Both the position numbers and the translations under genes were made by a program. This document shows, one piece after another, positions 42,642 through 52,935 of a stretch of 64,000 bases of DNA. Below the pieces are notes generated by a model, which saw nothing but the letters and a program-made list of their open reading frames with translations, made no database searches and was not told where the DNA came from. This stretch comes from Prorocentrum cordatum (lineage: Eukaryota; Sar; Dinophyceae; Prorocentrales; Prorocentraceae): positions 1 to 64,000 of the forward strand of contig CAUYUJ010001741.1 in assembly GCA_963575745.1 (NCBI GenBank), read 5' to 3'. Numbering within the stretch: position 1 is the stretch's first letter; each line of letters opens with the position of its first letter.

Positions 42642-43064
42642 CTAGGTTGCCCTAAGACCTGCCAGCAGACCGCGGACGAGGGCCGCGGCCCCCTTCCGCC
42701 ACGCGCCTGCCGAGCGGAACTGGCGGTCCAGCCCCTCGGGCAAGGCCGCCGCCAGCAGCGCCGCCTCCGCGGTGCCGTCGCCGACGGCCGCGGCGGCCTC
42801 GACTGCCTGCTCCGCGCCTCCGTCGGCTGCGCCAGCGGCGGCCGCGGCCGCGCCGCCGCCTGTGCGCCACGCCGCGAGGCCGCCGGCGTCGGCCTCCTCG
42901 ACGGCCGCGTCCGCGGCCGCGCCGCCGCCTGCGCGCCACGCCGCGAGACAGCCCGCGGCGTCGGCCTCCTCGACGGCCGCGTCCGCCGCATCACCCCCGC
43001 TGTCAGCGGCGAGCCACGCAGCGAGCATGATGAAGCAAGGTGGATAGCCACAGCCACAACACAT
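42642..43064 (-). CDS. Ala-rich ORF directly behind a spliced-leader-like relic
   Basis: ATG at 43064 (MCCGCGYPPC) opens 140 codons to TAG at 42642. After a short Cys-rich and hydrophobic start come two tandem units of about 21 residues beginning ADAAVEEADA and containing LAAW and GGGA, then an Ala/Glu/Gly-rich tail. The start was chosen because a sequence resembling the dinoflagellate spliced leader ends immediately before it. If that is real, this is a retroposed mRNA copy. No family recognised; extreme Ala/Gly content means it could also be non-coding. Confidence 0.4.
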   Translation of the reverse strand: MCCGCGYPPCFIMLAAWLAADSGGDAADAAVEEADAAGCLAAWRAGGGAAADAAVEEADAGGLAAWRTGGGAAAAAAGAADGGAEQAVEAAAAVGDGTAEAALLAAALPEGLDRQFRSAGAWRKGAAALVRGLLAGLRAT

Positions 43065-43083
43065 TTGAGCCAAAAAATACGGA
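43065..43083 (-). other. Degenerate spliced-leader (DinoSL) relic
   Basis: The minus strand reads TCCGTATTTTTTGGCTCAA and then ATG. The dinoflagellate trans-spliced leader begins DCCGTAGCC and ends TTTTGGCTCAAG, so both ends match, with the middle shortened by two bases and altered. Retroposed dinoflagellate mRNAs are known to leave such relics in the genome. Confidence 0.5.
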
Positions 43084-43109
43084 GGAGGAAGAGGACGGGG
43101 GGAAACCAA

Positions 43110-44570
43110 TAATGATCAGGAGGGGGACATTGTTGATACAAGAGAATTGCTCTTGGGAGCGCATCGGCTACAATGCGAATGCAATTCAGATGGGCTGTGA
43201 TCGTGAACCAGATAAAATTGAAACAGAAACCATAGACAAGGTACATCATCACACACGAGTGAGGGACAATGCGATCAGACAAAAAAACGACAAATCTTAC
43301 ATTCTTACAAACCAAGGCGCAAAGGGGCCCGTGACATCTGAAAGCTGCGCCGGCTGGGGCAGGATGCGCCAGCCAGATCCAGGCGGCGGCGGCGGCGGCG
43401 GCGGCAGCGCGGGGGGCGCCGTGGCTGCGCGGGAGGGGCGGGACCAAAAAGGCGAGCGAAAGGAAAACGGAGGGGCGGGGAGCGCGCCGCCCGACCGGCG
43501 CGCGCGTCGCGGCCGGGCCGGGCGGGCAACGGGCCCAGGGCGGCGCGGCTGAGGCCCAGCCGCAGGCGCGGCAGGCCGGCAGAGCCCAGGAAAGAGCGCC
43601 GGGGCGGGGGCCCACCCGGCGCGCCACTCTCAGGGGGAGGCACGCGTGAGTGGGCCGCCGCTGGAAAAGGAAAGGGAACGCGCCACATGGCGCCGCTTAA
43701 GCGCAGGGAAGGGGCGGGCCACCGCGGGGGCACCCCGCCGCCGAGAACGCCTGATAGGCGCGGGCGATTGCGGACCAGGGAGCGCGCCCCCTTGAAGGGC
43801 AGCGATCGACCCAGGGCGAACTACTCGCGCGAACGTTTGTGAAAGAGGAAGAAGGAAAGGGAGGGGCTCCACAGGTGGAGCGCCCATCCAGGGGCTGGCA
43901 GGCGGCGGGGCCGCCGCCAGAGCCGAACGAGCTCGTGGCACAGCGGCGCCACGGGCCGTCGTGGTCCATGGTGCCACCAGTCCTTTGGGCGCCGCTGCAT
44001 CGCGCGCCCGCGGGGGCGCGTCGCCCGCGTCGGCCCATGGCACCGCGGCCGCCAGAGCCCCCGCATGCGGGAGTGGCCGCCCGAGGGTCAAATCGTCACT
44101 GGAGCGCTTTCCGCCCTTGCCCTTTCCTTCGCCGCCGCGTTCCTGGCGCTCTTGCTGCTGCCGCCGCGCCTCGCGACGCCCCGCTGCTGGCAACGGTACT
44201 TGAGCGCAGAGTCAAAGCGGCGGCCGCGCTTTGTACACAGGCGCTCGGGGAGACATCAAGCGCGGGGCGGACCCGGCACTCGTCTTCCCTCGAGTGCCAC
44301 CCCATGCTGGGGGCGCCGACGTTGTCTCTGCACAGGAGGTAGTCCCCGACCTGCGCCTCCAGAGCCAGCCCCATGTGATGGTGTGTCACGTCTGGCCTGG
44401 TTGGAGGCAAGAGGCATCTGTGTCGGTCAGCTCCAGCGCCCAGGGTTGCGGCGCTGGCCGTTTGCGAATCCCCCAAGACATGGGCGCCGTCGCCTGCGGC
44501 TTCATCGGCCGGGCACGCGCGGCCTGCCGGGTCACCCCGATCGGGGCTGGGGCATAGGAAGAAGAGGTAG
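43110..44570. other. GC-rich spacer; 28-bp dispersed repeat at 43830-43857
   Basis: No supported gene; GGC-repeat at 43385-43415. Bases 43830-43857 are an exact reverse complement of 53950-53977 near the 5' end of the second copia element. This suggests a fragment of a related element here in minus orientation. Confidence 0.6.
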
Positions 44571-44820
44571 GGCATGGCACGGTACATCACGGTATGGTAT
44601 GGCATGGCATGGCACGGTACATCACGGTATGGTATGTCACGGTATGGCACGGTACATCACGGTATGGTATGTCATGGTATATCATGGTGTGGTGCGTACG
44701 GTATGGTAGGGTATGGCACGGTACATCACGGTATGGTAGGTCATGGTATGGCAGGTATGGTATGGAATGGTGGGAATGGTACGGCATGGTTCTGGCATGG
44801 TATCGCATGGGAGAGGAAGC
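44571..44820. repeat. GGTATGGCACGGTACATCAC minisatellite
   Basis: About 250 bases built from drifting units such as TATGGCACGGTACATCACGG. Frames on both strands are open (Met/Tyr/Trp/His-rich on plus, Pro/Tyr/His/Arg-rich on minus), which I treat as artefacts. A GAT/ATC inverted triplet tract follows at 44830-44880. Confidence 0.9.
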
Positions 44821-45427
44821 GAGAGAAGGATGAGGATGAGGATGCTGATGATGATGATGATTATCATCATCATCATGATCCTCGCGGCTGGAGGGGTCAG
44901 GAGCTCCTAGCTCGCACTGCCCCTCGGACCGAGGCGTTTCCCTTTGGCCCTGCGGAGGCAACGCCCATTCTCGCGCGCCTCGGCGCACACACGCATATTC
45001 GTCTGAGCGCCGAGAGCAATCATCCGCCTCAGCCGAGGCAAGCGGTCGAGTGATCCCAGCTGTCAAAGCGACTCAGCACGCTGGACAGCTAGCACAGAGG
45101 CACGGCTGCCGACCCAGCGGGCTGGCACGCAGCTCTGCTGCACACCGCGCCTGAGAAGCAGCTGGGCCCCTGGCCCCAGGCTGCCCCGACGCGGTTGCTC
45201 CTCGAGCCTGCGGAGATCGAACCAGAGCGCGGGCGGGCATGCGCGCTCGGGTCGCCCTCCACGCCAGAGCGACGGGCAGGGCATGCTGTCGCGGACTTGA
45301 GCGGGCAGAGCGTCAGCAACTACATTGAGCGGAAGCGCGCAAGCACGCCGGAAGAAGCGAGCGCTCGACTACACCTCTCCAACGGCAGCGCAACCCGCCA
45401 ACAAGCTCCTGACCTCAAACTGGTCTG

Positions 45428-46790
45428 GTTGCATTGCCGATGGGGTCGGAGCCCGACCCCGAGTGAGGGCGAACCCTCACTCCCGGGTCAGTCTCCGCGA
45501 TATGAAGGGCGTTCTGCGCCGGTCGGATGGCGAGCCAGGCAAGACGCGCGTCGAACACGACGCGCCTAGGACGGCACCTCGCCACCAGCATCGCAACACT
45601 TCCTAAAGGCCGAGCCTAAACAGGGTGTCGCAGTGCCACTAGCAACGGAAACCGATCCCATGCGTCGGCAAGTCCACGCAGCTAGCTCAGCTTCCGCTCG
45701 ACAGCTGAGCCGTCGCAGGCCGAAAGGGCCGCGGCGATGCACAAGCGCGCCGTGCAGCGTAGCGAAGGCCTACCCCCGGCATCGCAACAAGTCCTTTGGC
45801 ACCTGGCCACTGCTGGACTTCGTTGAATTGCCGAGGGCATCACGCGGCGGAGCCCGATCCCGTGCGCAAGCGAACCTACGCAACTAGGTCAGTGCCCGCT
45901 GAGGACTGCGATCGCGAGAGCAGCCAGAGGCTGCGAGACAGGCAGGGCACAGGACGCGCCGCTTCATGTGGAAGGGCGCCCCGCGCCAGACAGATGGGCG
46001 GGCGGGCGCAAAAGTGCGCGTCAGACGACGCGCCGCGACGCACCTCGCCAACAGCATCGCGACACTCCCCTGAGGCCAGAGGCCTAGATAGACAAGACTG
46101 TCGCAGCGCCGCTGGCAACGGAGCCCGACCCCATGTGTAAGTGGACCTACACACCTGGTTCAGCTTCCACTCATCGTGGCAGGCCATGCACTAGCACCGA
46201 GCTTGCTACAATAGCGGGCTTCAGAAGGCGGAGAGAGGCGCACGCCGAAGGGACAGGACCGACAGCAACGCAACGTGTCTCTTGGCACCTGGCCTCTGCT
46301 GGACGTAGTTGCATGGCCGCTGGCCTCGGGCCCCGATCCCGTGCGTCGGCGAGCCCGCGCGCATGGGTCAGCCCCTGCTTACGACGGCTGCGCGCGGCAG
46401 CAAAAGGCTGCGAGCGAGGCGGCGCCGGGCGCAGCCATGCCGCTTCAAACACCGAACCAGCAGCATCGCATCCTGCCCCTTGGCGCCTGGCCTCCCAGGA
46501 CTGGTTGCATTGCCGCTGGCATCGGAGCCCGATTCCGTGAGTCGGCGAATTTAAAAACCTGGTTCAGCTTCCGCAGCGACCTGCGCCAGCCGGAGCGCAT
46601 GCACCGAGACGGGGCCACGCGCGCGCGGCGGGCGAACGAGGGCTGCAGGAAGCATCGCTGCGACCAAACCGACAGCAGCGCAACGTGCCCCCTAGGCCCT
46701 GGCCCCGCCTGGACTGTTGCATTGCCATCGGCCTCGAGCCCGATCCCGCGCGCGAGCGAAGTTGCGCGCGCGGTTCGTGCCCGAAGCGGT
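45428..46790. repeat. ~200-bp degenerate tandem array, seven units
   Basis: A recurrent block, GTTGCATTGCCGCTGGCATC followed by GGAGCCCGATCCCGTGCGTC-like sequence, starts at 45428, 45627, 45832, 46100, 46308, 46504 and 46716 (spacings 199, 205, 268, 208, 196, 212). Each unit also carries CTTGGCACCTGGCC, GACTG..GAC and a CAGCATCGCAAC-like word. Several frames are open through the array on the plus strand. Looks like an old satellite-type repeat. Confidence 0.8.
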
Positions 46791-46798
46791 GAGAATGC

Positions 46799-48265
46799 TC
46801 AGCCGTCTATGCGCCTGCGCAGGCGCCGATAGGGCTCAAGGTCACCGGTGCTGCCCTGCCCCGCTGGCTGCAGCCCGCGCTCAAGGCGGCCGGGCACCGC
46901 CTTCTGCCCGTCGTTCTCGGGGGCCTTCGGGCACTCCTGCGCGAGGCCCGCAAACCCACGACTCCGCGTCCAGCGGCCGCAGTTGACGCGGAAAAGGTGG
47001 GCGCCTGCTCGCCGCAGCTCGCGGGCGTCGCGCGCGTCGAGCCCCCGCCATGGAGGCAATTTGGGCGGCGGCAGCGGCGCCGGCTGCGCCGCGGGTTGCG
47101 CACAAGGCGCCGAGGCCGCACTGCCGCTGCTAGATGCGGCTCCCGCGGCGCCAGCAGCTCGCCCATCGCCGTCGTCGGCAGCGCCCTGCGCACCGCTGGC
47201 CTGGCCGGAGAGCAGCGCTGCGCTTGCGGTGAAGAGCGCCGCGGCCGCTGCGACTGTGCCCGATGCCCCTTCGAATCCCGACGTCCACGAGCCCGAGATA
47301 GCGGCGCCGCGCCCTGCGCACTCCTGACAAGCCCAAGCAGCGTCGCAGCCGACCTCGAGCCACGCGCCGCGCCGACCGCGCGCCCTCCGCGAGAAGTCGC
47401 GGAACGAACAGCGACTCCTCCAGCGCATCCTGCGCCCGCGCCAGTTGCGCCTCACAACAGCCATGCCAGGCCCGTCATGTCCGTCCTCTGTCGTCAACTC
47501 TGCGTCGCCCCCTTGCATTGCGGCGCCCAGCCAGCGGAATACCTCCTGGACAAGTCGACCCTGGCGCAGGCTGCGTGACTTGTGGATGAAAATGTCGCCG
47601 AAGCCGATGCCCTCGACCGCCGCCCAGAGGCGCGCCCATAGCTCTCTGCAGGGCCTCTGCCACTGAAGGCACCGCGCCTTGCCCGCGGCGAACCCGTCCA
47701 GGAGCAGCTCGCAGTCCGCGTAGATCCTGACTGGAGGCACGCGGTTCTGGGGCCCCTCGATGGCCGCGGCGATCTCCGCAGCGCCCGATAACTGCGGTTA
47801 GGGCCAGGGCAGCGGGCCGAAGAGGCTGACGGCCTCGGCGCCCTGCCCCGCGACATCCACCGCCCAGCCGCCGCGCGCAGAGACCAGGCCCGGGTCCACG
47901 ACGCTGCCGTCCGTGAACAGGTCGCCCATGAGTGGTCGACCCACCAGGTCGGCTCGACGTTCCTTGCGCGCCGTCCTGTCCCCCGCTGGCAGAGGGGGGG
48001 CCCTCCTGTGCTCCGGTGCTAGCGCCCGCGACCAGAGGGGGTCTTCCGTCGCGCTCAGGCTGGCCACGTCGACGATGGCCCCCAAGTGGATGTCATCGGG
48101 TGGTCGCCTCTCGTCGGCGTCGCCGTTAGCCTCCCACTCGGTGCGCCCGAGCGTCGTGGCGGGGCACTGCCGCGCCAAATGTCGCGCTGCGCCGTGGGCC
48201 GGGCACCCCGGGGGGCGCCGCGGCGACGAGGCCAACGGGCGCTCCTCCGCGAAGCGCCGTGCCAC
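46799..48265 (-). pseudogene. RNase H region of a non-LTR-type retrotransposon
   Basis: Two ORFs in one frame (48265-47798 and 47740-46799) are separated by a single TAA at 47798-47800. Motifs in order: LFTDGS (first Asp), GAAEIAAAIEG (Glu, just after the stop), IYADCELLLDG (Asp), GFGDIFIHKSR. This is the cellular-type RNase H found at the C-terminus of dinoflagellate non-LTR elements. Preceding residues (HLARQCPATT, EDPLWSRALAPE) fit the linker after RT in such elements; the RT itself is not present. Sequence after about 47450 is Arg/Ala/Gly-rich and probably non-coding or frame-shifted. Confidence 0.6.
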
Positions 48266-48800
48266 GGGCTAGAGGCAGCCCGCCAGCGCGCTGCTTGACC
48301 ATGTGCTTGCTCATCCTCTTGCGGCGCGGGATGTGCCCGGCGCTGGACAGGGCCCCCCCCCAGCCAATGGCACCAGGCATGGGCGCTTGCCCGCGCCCCG
48401 CCGAATGGTTCCAAGAGGTCCAAGAAGCCAAGTGCTCCGAAACAGTCCAAGATGGCTCCAAGAGGCCCTCCCGGAGAGCCCGAAAAGGTACAAACTATTG
48501 CGTCATAGGCGGCTTTTCCCCAAGATCTTGGACGCCTCGCCTGTTCGACTTTCCGAAGCTCCAAGGCGGCCCAAGCAGCCCCGACAGGGAGACGCTCCAA
48601 GACGGCCCACAGACGGCCCAAAGAGAGGCCCAAGAGGGGAACGACGAACTGAAAGTTCGAGCCCTCCGCCCCGAGGGAACCAAAGCCGCCCCAAGAGGCC
48701 TCCAAGACGCCTGCGCCTCCCCACAGGCCCCAAGCCGAATCGTTGATGTTCTGATGGTTGTTGTAAGACGCGGGACTTCTCAGGCTCCAAGAGCGCCCCG
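48266..48800. repeat. CCAAGA-rich degenerate repeat
   Basis: Words of the CTCCAAGAGGC/CCAAGATGGC type recur every 15-40 bases from about 48405 to 48800. Similar words occur at 38785-38850, 42147, 42577 and 63050-63170. No gene supported. Confidence 0.5.
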
Positions 48801-48919
48801 ACACCACCGCACGAGGGGGCCAAAGAGGGGGGCCTCGAGTTGAAAAATCCGGCCGTCCGCACCGAGGGAGGGCCCTTGGACTCTCAAGGGGGTCCCCAGG
48901 AGGCTCCAAGGCGGGAAGC

Positions 48920-49310
48920 TGAACTCGAACGCGCTGAACCCGCACGAACTGAATTCGCACGGCTGAACTCGCACGGACTGAACTCGCACGGAGCTGAACT
49001 CGCACGCGCTGAGCTCGCACGCGCTGAACTCGCACGCGCTGAACTCGCACCGGCTGAGCTCGCACCGGCTGAACTCGCACGCAGATGCAACACTTACAGC
49101 GTCTAGGGCTCTACAGCGTGGGAGTTCAGTTGTGCGAGATCAACGCGTGCGAGTTCAGTCCGTGCGAGTTCAGCCCGTGCGAGTCCAGTCCGTGCGCGTT
49201 CAGCTGCGTGCGAGTTCAGTTTCGTGCGAGTTCAGTTCGCGTTAGCTTAGCTTCAGACGAGTTCAGTTCGTGCGAGTTCAGCTTCGTGCGAAATTAGTTC
49301 GCGCCAGTCT
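48920..49310. repeat. Inverted pair of ~16-bp minisatellite arrays
   Basis: Left arm (about 48925-49084): about ten units of GCTGAACTCGCACGCG and variants. Right arm (about 49125-49310): about ten units of the reverse complement, GTGCGAGTTCAGTCC-like. The two arms are separated by about 40 bases. The whole can fold into a long imperfect hairpin. Confidence 0.85.
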
Positions 49311-50929
49311 GCGGCCCTCCAGGGGCCCACGCCTCTGTGACAGTACGCTCTTGGAAGTACAGATCTGCGCACGATTCACACAATCGGCTCGCAGAGGCCT
49401 CCACGCGAAGGAACGCGTGTTGAACGCGCTCACGCCGCGGAATATGAATCAATACGTATGACCGGGCGTCATCAAGTCGAATCGATCATCATGGACGTTG
49501 TGCAAATTCGGATCACCAAAGAGGGCTGACTGCCACGCGCGCACACGGAAGCGCGGGAACCGTTGCCAGGACCCCCGCGAGCGGGGAAGGGTCGTTAGCC
49601 AGGCAGCACAGCCACAAGCCATCTCAAAACGGGGGCTGCTGGACAACGCCAACCATGTACGGCAGGCTCCCGTCGCGACGACGTCGGCGCTGGCTTCTGA
49701 CACCGCGTGGATCGGTCGACCTTCAACGATCGGGACTTCCCGATGAGCCGGATCGTTCAACATATGACGATCCCGGACCATGGGCGGCGTTCCACCTTGA
49801 ACGCCCGCGGCGCGGAGGAGGAGGGAGGGAGGGAGGGAGGAGGAGGAGGAGGAGGAGGACGAGGAGGAGGAGGAAGGGGAGGGGGAGGAGGAGGAGGTCC
49901 TCCCCAGGGGCAGCCTTCCGCCCCGGATCCGTCTCCGACGGAGGAGGAGGAGCAGCAGGAGAACGCCAGAGAGGTAAGGCCGGGCATCGAATCGAAATGA
50001 AGCCTCAGGGCCAAAGGAATGTGGCATCGCATGCCGCAAACCTTGATGGGATGACTGCGACGGTTGGCGATGCTTTTTTTTCACGTTGCGCATTGGGAAC
50101 ACAACAGCCCTAGGAGGCAGGCCGGTTCAAGGTCCCACCTCTTTTTGTTATGTTTTTTGGTTAGGGGCTGCTCTTTAAAATGCGGGTGATGCTCCGCGCC
50201 GCCATCACAAAACAAAGCTACGCGCAGGCACCCATCAGAAAGAGGCACGGTGTGAACAAGTGGAGGCGAATATGGGAGAGCGCGCTCAACGGGAACAAGG
50301 CACCCGAACAAAACCCTTCACGCATTGGATCGTTTCGAAAAGCAGCTCTCGCCGTAACGCCGCGCATGTTTGTTTTGAAAGGGTCCAGCAGTGGCACGGA
50401 TGGACGGCGGTGCTGTTTGAAAGCGCAGCTCTCGCGTTAGCGGCGGGCACAGTCGGTTGAACAAATGCAACAATCGCACGGGTTCGTACGGTTGAACCTT
50501 CCAGGCATGGTGCCTTGGAACGAGTTCCCATTGACAGGATGGAAATGTCCCAAGGATGCGAAGAGTGTACGTTTCCAGGCATGGGATTATGGTGGGAAGT
50601 AAGGTATCAGGACGGAACCGTCCCAATGAGTCGTGGGGTTCAAGTCCTCAGAACTCCAATTTTGATTGTGTGCGGAACGGGGTTCGCCCGTGCGACGTCG
50701 TGAAGTGATACTACTAGGGTTACCGAGAGGAGCATTCTTCGGCCGATAAGGGTTATTTCTTGGGGAAAGGTCAGGGGGGCGGTCGATTTGCGATGGCTCT
50801 TGGTTCTGTGGTGGTGTCTTCGTGCCTAGCATTGTCGCGCACATCTGCCCGTCTGTCTATCTTTGTATATATCGATTTCCCTTTGTATCTATTGTTCGAA
50901 ATCCTTATCGTACTACGTATATGTATCAA
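49311..50929. other. Spacer without a supported gene
   Basis: GGA tract at 49816-49895. A short duplicated word TTCCAGGCATGG occurs at about 50500 and 50575. No coding-like frame and no structural RNA could be supported. Confidence 0.5.
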
Positions 50930-51075
50930 TATATCTAGACGTGCTTCGATACACATATATATATATGTGTATATGTCTACATGCTTGTATATATGTATAT
51001 ATTTACACACACCTGTCCATAAACCGGTCGTTCAAAAAGTAACCATATATATATATATCGAAATAAATGTTCACA
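50930..51075. repeat. TA/CA-rich low-complexity tract
   Basis: Alternating TATATA, TGTATA and CACACA sequence preceding the 12-bp array. Confidence 0.85.
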
Positions 51076-51114
51076 TATACACGTCGGACTAATAGGTTTG
51101 TACAGGTATATGTC

Positions 51115-52635
51115 AATCGGGACATCCATCTGGACAACCATGACGGCACCCATGAGGGCAACCATCGGGGCAAGCATCGGGACAACCAGGAGTACAAAAT
51201 CGGGACAACCATCGGGACAAACATCGGGACAACCATCGATACAAACGTCGGAACAGCCATCGGGGGAACCATCGGGGCAACCACCCGGACAACCATCGGG
51301 GCAACAAACAGGACGACCATCGTGACAACCATCGTGAGAAGCACCGGGACAACACCCATCAATCGGGACAACTATCGGGAGAACCATCACGTCGGGACAA
51401 CCATCGGGCCAACCATCGGACAGCCATCCGGGCAACCATCGGGACAACCATCGGAACAATCTGCGGGACCCATCTGGACAATCATCGGATCAACCATTGG
51501 GACATTCATCGGGAAACCGTTGGGACAACCATCCGAAACAACCACCGTCGGGACAACCATCGGGAGAACAATCGGGAGAACCTCCGGGTCAACCAGTGGG
51601 ACAAACATCGGGCAAACCTTCGGGGCAATCATCGGGAGATTCATAGGGACACCCATCGGGACAACCATTGGGACAACCGCTGGGGCAACCACCAGGACAA
51701 CCATCGGGACAACCATCGGGACAATCATTGGGACAGCCATCGGAACACCCCCTATTTACAGGGACAACCATCAGAAGAACCGTCACATCGGGACAATCGT
51801 TGTGTCCAACCATCGGGGGAACCATCGGGCAAACCATCGGGGCAAACATCGGGGCAACCACCGGGGGAACCATCGGGACAACCATCGGGGCAACCACTAT
51901 CCATCAGGACAACCATCGGGGCAGCCATCAAATCGGAACAGTCATTGGGCCAACCATCGGGAGAAGCATCGGGCATACCGTCGGGACAAACAACCAGGCA
52001 ACCATCGGAACAAGCGTCGGAACAATCATCGGGACAACCGTCGGGGCCACCTTCGGGACAATGATCGGGACAACGATCGGGGCAACCATCGGGGCAAACA
52101 TCGGGACAACCACCGGGGGAACCATCGGGACAACCATCGGGGCAACCACTATCCATCAGGACAGCCATCGGGGCAACCATCAAATCGGAACAGTCATTGG
52201 GCCGACCATCGGGAAAAGCATCGGGCATACCGTCGGGGCAGACAACCAGGCAACCATCGGGGCAAGCGTCGGCACAATCATCGGGACAACCGTCGGGGCC
52301 ACCTTCGGGACAACGATCGGGACAACGATCGGGGCAGCCATCGGGGCAACCATCGGATCAACCATCGGGAGAACCTTCGGGACAACCATCAATAGAAGCA
52401 CCAGGACAACCATCGGGACAACGATCGCCATCGGCAGAACCACTGGGACAACATTCGGGACAACCTCAGGACGACCATCGGGACGCCCGTCGGAACAACC
52501 ATCGGGACAAACATCGGGGCAACCATCGGCGCCCATCGGGGGAACCATCGGGAGAGCCGTCGGGAGAAACATTGGGGCAACCATCGGAGCAAATCATCGG
52601 GACAGCCATCGGGAAAACATCAGCACAACCTGGAA
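51115..52635. repeat. 12-bp minisatellite with 252-bp higher-order unit
   Basis: About 1.5 kb of ACAACCATCGGG-like units. Because 12 is a multiple of 3, all plus frames and several minus frames are open (Gly-Thr-Thr-Ile, Gly-Gln-Pro-Ser, Met-Val-Val-Pro repeats). A larger period of 252 bases (21 units) is visible: a block starting ACTATCCATCAGGACA at 51896 recurs at 52148 with its following ~200 bases. I regard the ORFs as repeat by-products. Confidence 0.9.
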
Positions 52636-52935
52636 GGCGCGCTTGGGGGGCGACCTTTAGGTCTCCATGGGCACGAACCAAAACCGAAACCGATGTTCCA
52701 GTTGGAAACACTTCCGTTTACAATCCTTCCAACCGCCGATGTACACTCATGGAGGACGGCCCCGTATTAGAACGGCACGGGCCCAGCAGCGGCGGTGGCT
52801 GAAGACGGGCCATGGTTGGATGGCGGAATGCAAAAGGGATGTAAGAGGGCGGGGCAGAGACGATAATCAGAGGGTGGAAGAGGGGCAAGCACTCGGGAGG
52901 CGCGACCAAGACAGGGGAGTTGCGTCGGAGCGGGT

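Noticed and set aside
44574-45066. Met/Tyr/Trp/His-rich ORFs on both strands
   Set aside because: By-products of the GGTATGGCACGG minisatellite.
48055-49106. ORFs of Arg-Val-Gln and Ala-Glu-Leu-Ala repeats
   Set aside because: Translation of the 16-bp inverted arrays.
50590-50660. Possible tRNA (GGTTCAAGTCC T-loop-like word near 50635)
   Set aside because: No acceptor-stem partner or D/anticodon arms could be paired at the right distance.
51067-52660. Long ORFs of Gly-Gln-Pro-Ser, Gly-Thr-Thr-Ile and Met-Val-Val-Pro repeats
   Set aside because: They exist in several frames on both strands because the repeat unit is 12 bases; no non-repetitive coding sequence is attached.
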